DNA of 64,000 bases from assembly GCA_016285075.1 (NCBI GenBank), contig JAEEQB010000015.1, positions 21,954 to 85,953 of the forward strand, given 5' to 3'. This document shows positions 17,643 to 27,900 of the stretch, in pieces (within the stretch, counting starts at the first letter, position 1; each line of letters opens with the position of its first letter). Under the pieces are notes generated by a model that worked only from the letters and a program-made list of their open reading frames with translations, was not told the origin of the DNA and did not search any database. The DNA is from Prevotella sp. (GTDB lineage: Bacteria > Bacteroidota > Bacteroidia > Bacteroidales > Bacteroidaceae). Position numbers and translations under genes: made by a program.

Positions 17643-19505
17643 GTGAAAGTGGGAAAGAATATCATCCGATGGAGCTTGGTGCTGATGCCCCTCATGGGCT
17701 GTCAGAACCTGGACGAGACGGCAGAGGTTATGCCTTTCGTCCAGGCTGACTTGGCATTGTCGCTCGCTGAGAACTCTCCCACAACCCGAATGGCGACGAG
17801 CGAAGTACTTGGAACTGGCTCCCGCAACATTCAGGAACTGCGCATCGTACCCTTTGCCAAGCAGGGAACCATCGAGTTAGCCGACCGGCCGAGGTACTAT
17901 ACGGATGAAGGCATCAATCCCACCGGTGATGACAAGGAGAACAACACAAAACGGTTCTTCTATAGTCAGAAATACACCTTCATGCCCGGCGTAGCCTCCT
18001 TCCTGGTCTATGGAAGGGCTGAGACTATCAAGAACAATGGAATAGTCGACAAGTCCGCCAATGGATCGTTGCAAATAGAGATGGAAGGTCAGCAACTAAC
18101 CACCCTGCCTAAGATGATCATACCTGCCACGCTGAAGTTCAAGCCAGAATCCATGTACGAGAGTACGGCCATCCCCGACCAAGCGAAATGTATAGCCAGC
18201 TATCTGACAGCTATCGCAAATGTCTTTGGCACCGTGGGCACCAACACTGTCTATTGGAGAAACACCACAGACTCCTGGCTGAAGTCCATCTACCTGAACT
18301 TCATCAATCAGGGTAACGACAAGACATACGTCCTGGCTGGCTCTGCCAAGAATGTGAAGGCATTCGTCAACAGGCTATACCAGACATTGGCAGGGCATAC
18401 GTTTGCCGATGGTTCCATGGAGAAAGCCATTGCCGAGGCTGTCATGGCCAAGATTCTCGATACAGGAACTATCTACGAAAGTGGCATCTGTAGAATGAAT
18501 GTGTCCGTGAATGCAACTACCAAGGAGGTGACGAGCCTGAATGAATGTGACAACTATCCCGCAGACTTCTACATTCCCGACGGTGCTGCAGCCCTGTTAT
18601 GGACCAAGACCAATGAGACTACCTATGCGTTCGTTCCGCAAACGGAGACCAACACGCAGGTCAGCATCAATTCCGTCAACCGCTTTGCCTATCCTGCCGA
18701 GCTTTGGTATTACGGTAACAGTCGTATCAAGACAAACAACGACCCGGTGGAAATCGGCGTATACAATGCGTCAAATGCCACTTGGGATGGCGTCCTCTCA
18801 AATTATTCCTACGACAATTCCATCATCACATCCAACACCAAGGCTGTAGCCATCAAGGATCCGTTGCAGTATGGTGTAGCACGGCTCAGCGCCAAGGTCT
18901 ATGCAACGGCAGCGACCTTGAAGGACGCTAACAATCAAGATGTTACAGTAGGTTCCGAATCGTTCCCCATTACCGGCATCATCGTTGATAAGCAACGTCC
19001 CGTAGGTTTCGACTTCAAGCCGCTGTCGAGTGGAGAGAGCGACGAGAAGTTCATGTACGACTGCCATCTGAACACAAAGAACACAAACGAGGGTAGTACG
19101 AACTACTGCCTGACAACAATGACGACAGAGGCGGCCACAGCTCAAGCACCGTTCCTCCACACGCTGGTGCTCCAAAACCAGGAGAATGAGGACGTGACGG
19201 TCATCCTGGAGTTGCAGAACAACAGCGGACGGGACTTCAAGGGCGAGAACGGCGTAGTCTACAATGGCACGAAGTTTTACCTGATAGGTAAGATAAAACT
19301 GTCAGAAGCCAGCAGCACTGGGAGTGGAGACTACAACAGCCGTGTGTTCACTCAAGACCGCACGACAACCGTCGGTATGAAAATAGAGTCGCTGGCTCAT
19401 GCCTACAACGTGCTGCCCGACCTCTTGGGCGGACGTCTGGAAATTGGTGTTCAGATAAAGACAGACTGGGAGGCAGCTACGCCGACCACGGTGATTCTTA
19501 AATAG
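17643..19505 (+). CDS. Fimbrillin-like lipoprotein, paralog 4
   Basis: 620-residue lipoprotein starting with GTG (no good in-frame ATG before the signal) and lipobox LMGC (Cys20). It has the family landmarks in weaker form: TTRMATSEV, FYIPDGAAALLW, FAYPAELWYYGNSRIK, TKAVAIKDPLQYGVARL, IIVDKQRPVGFDF, VILELQNNSGRDFKG and a divergent C-terminal strand LEIGVQIKTDWEAATP. The region after TTRM lacks the FRGIDN box (it reads GSRNIQELRIVPF). It follows paralog 3 by 30 bp. Function by context: fimbrial subunit. Confidence 0.68.
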   Translation: MKVGKNIIRWSLVLMPLMGCQNLDETAEVMPFVQADLALSLAENSPTTRMATSEVLGTGSRNIQELRIVPFAKQGTIELADRPRYYTDEGINPTGDDKENNTKRFFYSQKYTFMPGVASFLVYGRAETIKNNGIVDKSANGSLQIEMEGQQLTTLPKMIIPATLKFKPESMYESTAIPDQAKCIASYLTAIANVFGTVGTNTVYWRNTTDSWLKSIYLNFINQGNDKTYVLAGSAKNVKAFVNRLYQTLAGHTFADGSMEKAIAEAVMAKILDTGTIYESGICRMNVSVNATTKEVTSLNECDNYPADFYIPDGAAALLWTKTNETTYAFVPQTETNTQVSINSVNRFAYPAELWYYGNSRIKTNNDPVEIGVYNASNATWDGVLSNYSYDNSIITSNTKAVAIKDPLQYGVARLSAKVYATAATLKDANNQDVTVGSESFPITGIIVDKQRPVGFDFKPLSSGESDEKFMYDCHLNTKNTNEGSTNYCLTTMTTEAATAQAPFLHTLVLQNQENEDVTVILELQNNSGRDFKGENGVVYNGTKFYLIGKIKLSEASSTGSGDYNSRVFTQDRTTTVGMKIESLAHAYNVLPDLLGGRLEIGVQIKTDWEAATPTTVILK

Positions 19506-19560
19506 TTGAGAGTTGAGTGTTGAGAGTTAAGAGTTTAGAATTAAGAATTAAGAGGTTAGA
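19503..19560 (+). repeat. Tandem GAGAGTTGA/AATTAAG micro-repeat leader
   Basis: The whole gap before the ATG at 19561 is built of near-repeats of 8-9 bases (GTTGAGAGTTGAGTGTTGAG, then AGAATTAAGAATTAAGAG). No separate ribosome-binding site is visible. Confidence 0.6.
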
Positions 19561-20784
19561 ATGAATAACTGGAGCAGACATATAGGATGGTTGTTGGGCA
19601 GCATGATGATGTTGTTCATCCAAGCCTGTCACAACTATGACCAGGAGTGGCCGAAGGATGCTCCTACGCTCCAGATTCACGTATCCACGCCAGAGCACCC
19701 CGTGGTGACCCGTGCTGACAACGGCCCCGTGGCAGCTGACAACCAGGAGAAGAAGGTGACCGACCTGCATATCTGGGTGTTCGAGCATCATGAGGCGAGT
19801 GATCCTGACCATGCCAAAGATGGCACCCCGGTAGGTTATCTGCATCCAGACTTCACCATAAACGGAGGCACCTTCCTGATGGCAGTGAGCGATGACTTCG
19901 CCGACCGAAAGCCCAACGTAGATGTCTATGTGATGACCAACGTCATGGTCGACAACAGCAATATCACTTCTGTTCCCGATGGCAGTACTACCCGTGAGCA
20001 ACTTGACGCTATCATGATAGAACATGCCGCAGACAAAGACCCCTTTGGCCTGACCACGCCAAAGACAAGCTTGGGAGATGGAGACTATCTGCCTATGTCA
20101 GGCGTATTGAAGAACCAGCCGGTCACATATAATGCTCCTGTGCTGTCGATAGACAATGTGCAGGTGGTTCGTGCCGTATCAAAGGTACGGTTCATCTTCA
20201 GCCGTTCTGCCTCAGTCAATCAAGAGGTGAAAATCAAGAAGATCACCTTTAATGGAGCCGTTATTCCAAAGGCAGAATACCTGTTCCTCAACGAGGCCTA
20301 CACCTCCTCTAGGAGTTTCCATATTGACTCTAATAATGGCTATGAAGGAACGCCGGACGTTGAAAACGTCCTGTTGGACAAGACAGGCAGCACTGATATA
20401 CCCATCACTGCCCCCTCCAGCCTCGATCCAGCGAAGTTCGCTTGGAACGGTGCCAGTTCCGGACAGGAATACGAGAACTTGATTAATGAGGAACTGGAAA
20501 AGACAGAGACAGAAGACGTAAAGCGGGAAATCGTGGAAGGCTGCCGAGTCTATCTCCGTGAATCCGACAAGGTGATAACAGGAAAAATCTATTATACTGT
20601 GGGCGATAGTGACGAACTGAGGAACGAGGCGTTCTCCCTATCGGAAGCTGGTGATTTCTCCCGCAACCATACGTGGATTGTCTACGGCTACTTCGCAGGA
20701 GGTAACAACCTGAGAATATTTACGGTGTCGTTCACCGAATGGGATACCTTGCCCACAAGCAACCACAATGTGTATAACTGGTAA
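19561..20784 (+). CDS. Fimbrillin (FimA/Mfa-type) lipoprotein
   Basis: 407-residue lipoprotein (likely lipidated Cys23 in FIQAC). It fits FimA/Mfa-type fimbrillins: an early VVTRADNG arginine site, then KKVTDLHIWVFEHH, VDVYVMTNVMV, a run of strands with VVRAVSKVRFIFSR, VIPKAEYLFLNEAYTSS, and a closing strand LRIFTVSFTEWDTLP. The N-terminal domain pattern (VTDLHIWVF) is that of the FimA N-terminal family. It is the best candidate for a shaft or adaptor subunit in the locus. It starts after a repeat-only leader and is followed 12 bp later by another fimbrillin-like gene. Confidence 0.75.
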   Translation: MNNWSRHIGWLLGSMMMLFIQACHNYDQEWPKDAPTLQIHVSTPEHPVVTRADNGPVAADNQEKKVTDLHIWVFEHHEASDPDHAKDGTPVGYLHPDFTINGGTFLMAVSDDFADRKPNVDVYVMTNVMVDNSNITSVPDGSTTREQLDAIMIEHAADKDPFGLTTPKTSLGDGDYLPMSGVLKNQPVTYNAPVLSIDNVQVVRAVSKVRFIFSRSASVNQEVKIKKITFNGAVIPKAEYLFLNEAYTSSRSFHIDSNNGYEGTPDVENVLLDKTGSTDIPITAPSSLDPAKFAWNGASSGQEYENLINEELEKTETEDVKREIVEGCRVYLRESDKVITGKIYYTVGDSDELRNEAFSLSEAGDFSRNHTWIVYGYFAGGNNLRIFTVSFTEWDTLPTSNHNVYNW

Positions 20785-20796
20785 AGGAAAAAAAAG

Positions 20797-21906
20797 ATGA
20801 AGAAGAGATATATACAGAGTGCATGGCTGACGGTGCTGCTCATCATTTGGGGCAGTCTGCTCACAGGCTGTTCCGAGCAGTCTGAGCCCGACGTGCAGCA
20901 GGGCGAACAGCTTCAGGTGCGCTCTCTGACCCGTAACTCTTCCGAAGATCAGACAGAGCTAGCAAAAGGCACATCCATCCTGATGTATCTGGCCTATTGG
21001 GATTCTGCAGAAAACACCACGAAAAGCTCCAGCGGATACGTGACCTATTCAGGAAAGAACAATGAGAATAAAGACATATGGAACTCAGGCGTGTATGTAG
21101 ATGTAGGTAATACCTACTATATCTATGGCTTTATGCCCTCTGATGTGGTAAAAGAGAGCGTGATAACGCCTACCTGGAGCGGAAATACCGTAACGGGTGC
21201 CACTATGGAACTAAAGGGTGTCAATGCCCTCTCTGTAAAGGATTTGTGCGTCATCATCGGCATCGGCGATGGAGACAACCCGGCTAACGTGGTAAGGGGT
21301 AAGTTCTCCTATTTGGCAGAGACTGAAGAGGATCCTGTGGAAGGCACCCGGATAAAGGGCATCTCTCTGTTGATGGACCACTTATATGCGGCAGCCAACT
21401 TCAAGATCATGATTGACCCGAACTACAACAAACTGCGTACCATCAAGTTGAAGTCAATGAAGTTTGTCTGTAACAGCCTAACAATGTATAACAAGGCAAA
21501 TGTCAGTATAAAGCTGAACAACGGACAGACCAACCCTATCAGCACCATCACCACAATACAGAACACAGGTCAGAATGCGGATACCAGTCCTGCGGAACAG
21601 ACGTTCTTTGAAGATGCTGATGGTATGGAATTGAAAGAAAATGAGAGTATCATAGACGTGACAGGGTATTTCCTTCCGGCATACGCTTCTTCGCCCTCCA
21701 CGCTCTCAGTTGTCAGCACCTATGACGTGTATGACAAACAAGGAAACAAGATACGTGAAAACTGTGAGGCAACAAACAGTCTGGCTTCTATGCTGAATGG
21801 CATCCAGAGAGGACAGAAGCGTCCCATAGAACTCACGGTGAACCCCACATACTTGTATGTGCTGTCGGAGCCAGACTTGGACAACCCGACGATAGTCACA
21901 GAGTAA
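20797..21906 (+). CDS. Fimbrillin-like (Mfa_like type) lipoprotein
   Basis: 369-residue lipoprotein (lipobox LTGC, Cys25). The sequence resembles the fimbrillin-like family: TSILMYLAYWDSAENT, an extended strand region, YYIYGFMPSD, then MELKGVNALSVKDLCVIIGIGDG, LLMDHLYAAANFKIMIDPNYNKLRTIKLKSMKF and the terminal RGQKRPIELTVNPTYLYVLSEPD. It probably forms part of the fimbria, perhaps near the tip, as it directly precedes the giant T9SS-type protein. It has no C-terminal tryptophan motif like the others. Confidence 0.72.
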   Translation: MKKRYIQSAWLTVLLIIWGSLLTGCSEQSEPDVQQGEQLQVRSLTRNSSEDQTELAKGTSILMYLAYWDSAENTTKSSSGYVTYSGKNNENKDIWNSGVYVDVGNTYYIYGFMPSDVVKESVITPTWSGNTVTGATMELKGVNALSVKDLCVIIGIGDGDNPANVVRGKFSYLAETEEDPVEGTRIKGISLLMDHLYAAANFKIMIDPNYNKLRTIKLKSMKFVCNSLTMYNKANVSIKLNNGQTNPISTITTIQNTGQNADTSPAEQTFFEDADGMELKENESIIDVTGYFLPAYASSPSTLSVVSTYDVYDKQGNKIRENCEATNSLASMLNGIQRGQKRPIELTVNPTYLYVLSEPDLDNPTIVTE

Positions 21907-21940
21907 AGGTGAAAAAGTGAAAAGGTGAAAAAGTGAAAAA
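21905..21940 (+). repeat. AAAGGTG/AAAAAGTG leader repeat before giant gene 1
   Basis: Repeats of AAAGGTGAAAAAGTG fill the gap between the fimbrillin stop and the giant gene. The same A/G-rich leader type occurs at 939 and 12520. Confidence 0.6.
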
Positions 21941-21968
21941 TGATATGACATATATGATACATAGAACA

Positions 21969-24900
21969 ATGAAACGGACGACGTGGATGCGATTGCTGCT
22001 GATGGTGGTAATCCTCATTGTTCAATGTTCAATGTTCAATGTATATTCCCAAATCCTGATTGGTGGTAATGTCTATGGCGGCGGTAACGCCGGTGACACT
22101 GATGGCAATACCAAGGTCACGGTGCATGCCGGCGACCTACAAAACGTCTATGGCGGCGCCCGTCAGGCCAATGTCGGTGGTCATGCGTTCGTCAATATCG
22201 ATGGTAAGCACATGAGCGACAATATCGTCATCAACTATGTCTATGGCGGTAATGATATCGCAGGAAAGGTAGGAGAATCTATTGAGGAAACAAATCCCAT
22301 TCCAACGGAGCTGACAGATGCCGCGGCAAACGGCATCACCCCTGCTGAAGGAGAGACTAATGCAGGCAAAAATACAAAAAAATACAGTGCCTTTGTCCTA
22401 ACGACCAAGGAGAGAACCGTTACGACAGGAACGGGTGAATCTGCTTCTACCACTCAGCCTTATCATATCTTCATCGGCCAGCTCTTTGGCGGTGGTAATG
22501 GCGACTATGATTATAGATCGCCGGGCAGCCCATACCTGGGAATGATCAAGCCCGAACTTAGTAAGGCCTATTTGGAGCTGCGTGGTGGTACCATTGCTTA
22601 CGTCTATGGTGGTGGAAACAACGCCACGGTGACATCTGCCACGGATATCTGTGTCAACAACAGCAGTTCTGTGACTACGGATGACCATCTGAAGACGATA
22701 CTGAATATTGACGATGATGGACTCAAATTCCGCATGAAGGAAATGGGGCTCAACACTGTTTCCACACAAGTGAGTAGCGAAGACTTCCAGTTTGCACGAG
22801 TATTTGGCGGTAACAACAAGGCAGAGATGGCCATTCAACCTACATGGCACCTGCAGTCTGGCAAGATTCGCAATCTTTATAGTGGTGGTAACCAAGGAGC
22901 GATGACGCATAAGGAAGGCTTGTTGCTGGAGATATTTGCCAATTCTTCCATCGTGGTCGACAACGTCTTTGGCGGCTGCCGCATGGCCGCGGTGCGTCCC
23001 TTGGTTTCTGGTACGCTTGAAAGCGGCACCTTTGTTGAATCTTCATCGTCTGATATCCAATTGCACGATGCTGATGGCAATCAACAATACAAATTCCCCG
23101 CAGGTCTTTCTGCCCGTGTGCTGGTCCGAGGTGGCGACATTAACAATGTCTATGGCGGTAACGACATCTCTGGCGACGTGACAGGAGGCAACGCCGTTGG
23201 TATCTATGCAAGTATCAAAGGTGATGTCTATGGCGGCGGTAACGGCTCGTATGCCTATACTGACAATCCAGATTTGAAGGATAACGATGAGTTCAGGGAC
23301 TTCTACTATGACCCATCCACAGCTTCGAGTTCTGTGGACGCTCTGAACGCTTTCCGGCCCAATGCGGAGGCTGTGTCTATCCATGTGATGGGTACGGAAG
23401 CTAAACCTACCATCATTGGCGGCGCTATTTATTGTGGTGGAAACAGCGCGACGCTGCGCAACGCTGACTCCAATAAGCGTGCAACAGCTCAGTTGAAAAT
23501 TGGTTCGTATGTCATTGCCGACAAGGTGTTCCTCGGCAATAATGGTGAGAATCTGGTCACCGATGAAATCCTGAAACGATATGCAGGAACTGTGTCTTTA
23601 GAAGGCCAGGACTATGACTTCAGCACGATGAATTTGACTAACTCCGTACAGTTCGATAAATACATGGACGGTGTGGCCATGATGATTGAGCCGGAAGTCG
23701 TTTTCGATAGTGATGATACTGAAAATGCGAAACCGGAGGACCAGAGGGATTATACGAAGACCTATAAAGCATACTCCACACAGTTTGGTTCCTTCTATTG
23801 TGGAGGTAACGTCGGTAGCATGAAGATTAACGGTACTTTCAACGTTAGTTTCAACGACAAGGTGGTTATCTATGATAAAGTCGTAGGTGGCAGTAACATG
23901 GCCAATGTCTATGAGAAATACGATGGAGTAACGAAGCTCAATGCCCAGTACTTGGGCGGTCTGTTGGGCGATCCTGGTGCCAATGGCAATAAGTTGATAC
24001 TGAATTTCGGCGGTCTGAAGATTCAGCCGAAACGATGGAAGATTCAAAGAGATGCCAATTATCAGGCCATTCTGGATGACAAAGGCAATGAGCAATTTGT
24101 GTTGGATACCAACGGCAACCGCATCTTGGAGTGGAATACTGTTGACAGCAGGACATTCAATCCGGAAACAAAGACTTATACAGCAATGTCTTCCGTTGAT
24201 AAGGGTGGAGACATTACCTACGACCCCGAGAAAGATCTATACCGTCGTTTCCACGGTGGTAACATCTATGGCGGCTGCTACAGCAATGGCCACGTCAACG
24301 GTAATGTGGTCATCAACCTGAATGCTTCTCTGGTGGACCGTACGGGAGATAATGCCATCTTCGACGTGGTGGAGGAGAATGAGGGTGAAGCTAAGTTGTA
24401 TGATGGAAACTATAACATCAAATATCGCAATACAGGAGTCCTTATTGGCGAACAGGGTATGGACCCGCTGGGCCGTGCGTTGAATGTGTTCGGTGGCGGT
24501 TATGGTGCCGATTCTGAGATTTGGGGTAGTGCCACGATCAACCTGAATGCCGGCTACACCTTCCAGATCTTCGGTGGTGGTGAGCAGGGTGCCATAGGCC
24601 AAGCTCTTAGCTACGAGCCTGATCCTAATGACCCGTCTAAGCACAATCTGACATACGAATACAACAAGGATTACAGTACCTATATCAACCTAAGTGATAT
24701 TCACAAATATCCAGGTACTTACCGTGGTGATAAGGACAACTCCGACGAAGTCATCGACCATGAGGAGATGGCAGAGGCCGAGTTTATCTATGGTGGCAGC
24801 TTTGAAGGACTGATTGCTGGCAACACCCACATCAACCTGGGCAATGGCCGCATCTTCAACTCTTTCGCCGGTTCTTGTAATGCTGACATTCTGGGGCATA

Positions 24901-27900
24901 CCGAGACTTATGTGGGCCGTAATTCCCAAAATGAAAACGATCTGGGCTTCCCATGGATTCGTGACCACATCTATGGCGGAAATGATCTTGGCGGACGCAT
25001 TCTTGGCGGTGCAGACTTTAAAGATCGTCTTAGTACAGATATCGATGTCTTGGGTATGGTGTATAACCCCAAGAACAAGAAGGATGACGATAACAATCCT
25101 GCCCCGGATGTGCTGAAAGCATCGGCTTACACCGAATATGTTCAGGGTCGCGTTGAATACATCTTCGGTGGCTGTTACGGTGACTACGACTATACGGATT
25201 CCCACTATAAGAGCTATACCTATACGAATGGTGATACGGATACAACTGACGACAATAAGGGAACACCACGTTCAGGGTTCAATAAACCCTGGATGGACAA
25301 TGCTTTCGTGAATTTCAAGCCCAATAGCGATACTCGTAATGCAGTAAAGAAAATATACGGTGCAGGACAGGGGCATGCCTACAATCATGCCAGCGATGGC
25401 GACCGTGATAAGATGCAGGATCGCAGTTACGTGCTGATAGATAATAGGCAGGACGACGATATTCGTTTCATTAATACGGAGGTGTTTGGTGCCGGCGACT
25501 ATAGTGGCGTTGGTATGCGCTATGCTGAATCTGCCACCACGATAGGAAAAACAACCATACCTGCTTTGACTCCCACGGTGGCCAAAGACAATGATGACGG
25601 TGTCACTGCATCTACGGTGATCGACCTGATACGTGGCCATCTGAAGGATGTCTATGGTGCCAGCTACAAGGAAGGTATTACGCGGCGTACCATCGTCAAT
25701 GTGCCTAAAGGTTCTACCATCTACCTGAACCGTATCTTCGGCGGCGCTTACGGCTTGGACATCGCAAAGCCCTGCGATGTGTTCGAGTCCAACGTCAACT
25801 ATCATAGCCGTGATGCCGTGATGCTGGGGCATTGGATAGATGAAGATCTGGATAAAGACGGCAACCTGATGTCGGGAGGTATCTATGGTGGTAACAACAG
25901 TGCCCGCCGAACCCTTTACTGCAGGATCAACATTGACGTTCCGGTGGTGCAAAACAAAGCGAAAGGTTATACCACGAAGGTCTTTGGTGCCGGTTACGGT
26001 AAGGACACCTGGGCACAGTACACCGAGGTGAACTTGAATAAAGATGCCAGTGTGTATGAGGTCTATGGCGGCGGCTATGGCGGTATGGTGCTTAATAAAC
26101 AGTCTGTCGAAAAATCTGGCCTTGTTCAAGATCTGCCTACAGGCTATACCGATGAAGGATTGAATAGCTATCTGGTGAAGACGAATCCCTTGGGTGAGAA
26201 GACCAACACCAATGTCTATATCAACAAGGGTGCATACGTGGCTGGTTATGCCTATGGTGCTGGCATGGGTGCCGATGCTTCTGTCAGCGGAACCACCTAT
26301 ATCGGTCTGCATGGCGGTACGGTTAACAAAGATGTTTACGCAGCCGGGTGGGGTGGTGCCGTATATGATAAGTATAAAGTGGCTAAGGATGACGATTCCG
26401 GCAACGACTTTGTCGCCACCACCAATGCCTATATAGAAGGAGGTACGTTGCGTAATGTCTATGGCGGTGGTTATGAAGGCCCCGTGGGTTATCACGATAC
26501 AAGCACGACAGAAACGACTGATGATATCCTTGGTGTCTCCAATGTCACGATTGGTATCCGTGAAGATCAGGATCAGGCAACGCTGCCTGAAGGTTATGGC
26601 TTCTACAAAGGCGTGCCTGCCGTTCAGCGTAATGCCTATGGTGCTGGTGAGGGTGGCCCTGTCTATGGAACAGCCAACCTGACCATCAACAACGGATATA
26701 TTGGCTATGTTCACCTTCTGGCTGGTCAGGCTCTTGATGAAGAGGGCAATATCGTCAGTGACTCAGAGGAGACCACAGCGCGCTATGAGGAGCTGGTCAG
26801 CGATGCTACTTGGGCAGTCCCCTCCGAGCGAAAAGGCCGACTGAAGGACTGCGGCAATGCCTTCGGTGGTGGTTACGACGATAAGAGCCTTGTGGACTTT
26901 ACCAACGTCACAATGTGGGGCGGCATTGTCCGTAGCAGTCTCTACGGTGGCGGTGAGATTGCCACCGTGGGTCGTGGAAAGACCAAAAACCTGACGGGCT
27001 TGGATCGTGAGTTGGAGGCTATTTATAAGTATGGCAAGACACGTATCGAGTTGTTCAACGGCCATGTGAAGCGCAACGTGTTTGGCGGCGGCAAGGGCTA
27101 TAACATCTTGGGATATGGTGGTACTCATGAGCTCTATACTGACGGTTATGTGTTCGGACAGACAGAGGTGCATATCCACGGAGGTGAGATCGGTACGGTG
27201 GAAGGTATGGCACTCCAGTCTGACGGTACCGGCGGCTACGGCAACGTGTTTGGCGGCGGCGACGTGGGCTACGTATTCGGAAATGGCTACTTCAATGCCA
27301 AAACCATCGCCGACAAAGCAGCCAACCCCAAAGGAACAACCGGCTCACCTAACCATTGGTACTATTATGAAGGCGCTTCAGGCAGTGAGACCCTCACCGA
27401 GGACTGCTCGGTGATTATCTCGCCTTATCTGCAGGTGAGACCTGGCAATAGCATAACCTATGATGGCAAGACCTACAATGCATATGACTATGTGCCGACA
27501 GACTATCTGAACACACTGCAGGCAACGAAGACCAATGGTGCATGGGCAGGCAAATGGGCTGAGCTATACACTGGCGATGCGGATGGCGAAAAGGAACGAG
27601 GCATCACCATCCACAATGCCGTGTTTGCGGGTGGCAATGTGTCGACGAACAGCGATAATACCTATGCCAACGCCCCCACGGTGTTCGGCAATTCTACGGC
27701 GACCGTCTACGATGTCTACCATCGTGACTTCATCTCTATCGGTACGGAGCATACCGGTGGTATCTACGGCGGCGGCAACCTCTCTGTGGTCGACGGCTAC
27801 CGCGAACTGAACATCACCAACTACGGCACCGACTACTACGGACTGGGTACGCAAATCTCGCTGGCAGAGTATCAGAAGCTGACCAACCGCGAGCGTGCCT

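Noticed and set aside
25272..26714. 480-residue open frame antisense to giant 1 (also long antisense frames at 31512-32408, 43743-44690 and 49672-50565)
   Set aside because: They arise because the repeated codons of YGGG-type genes avoid stops on the other strand. They have no signal, domain or leader, and the sense frames are clearly coding.
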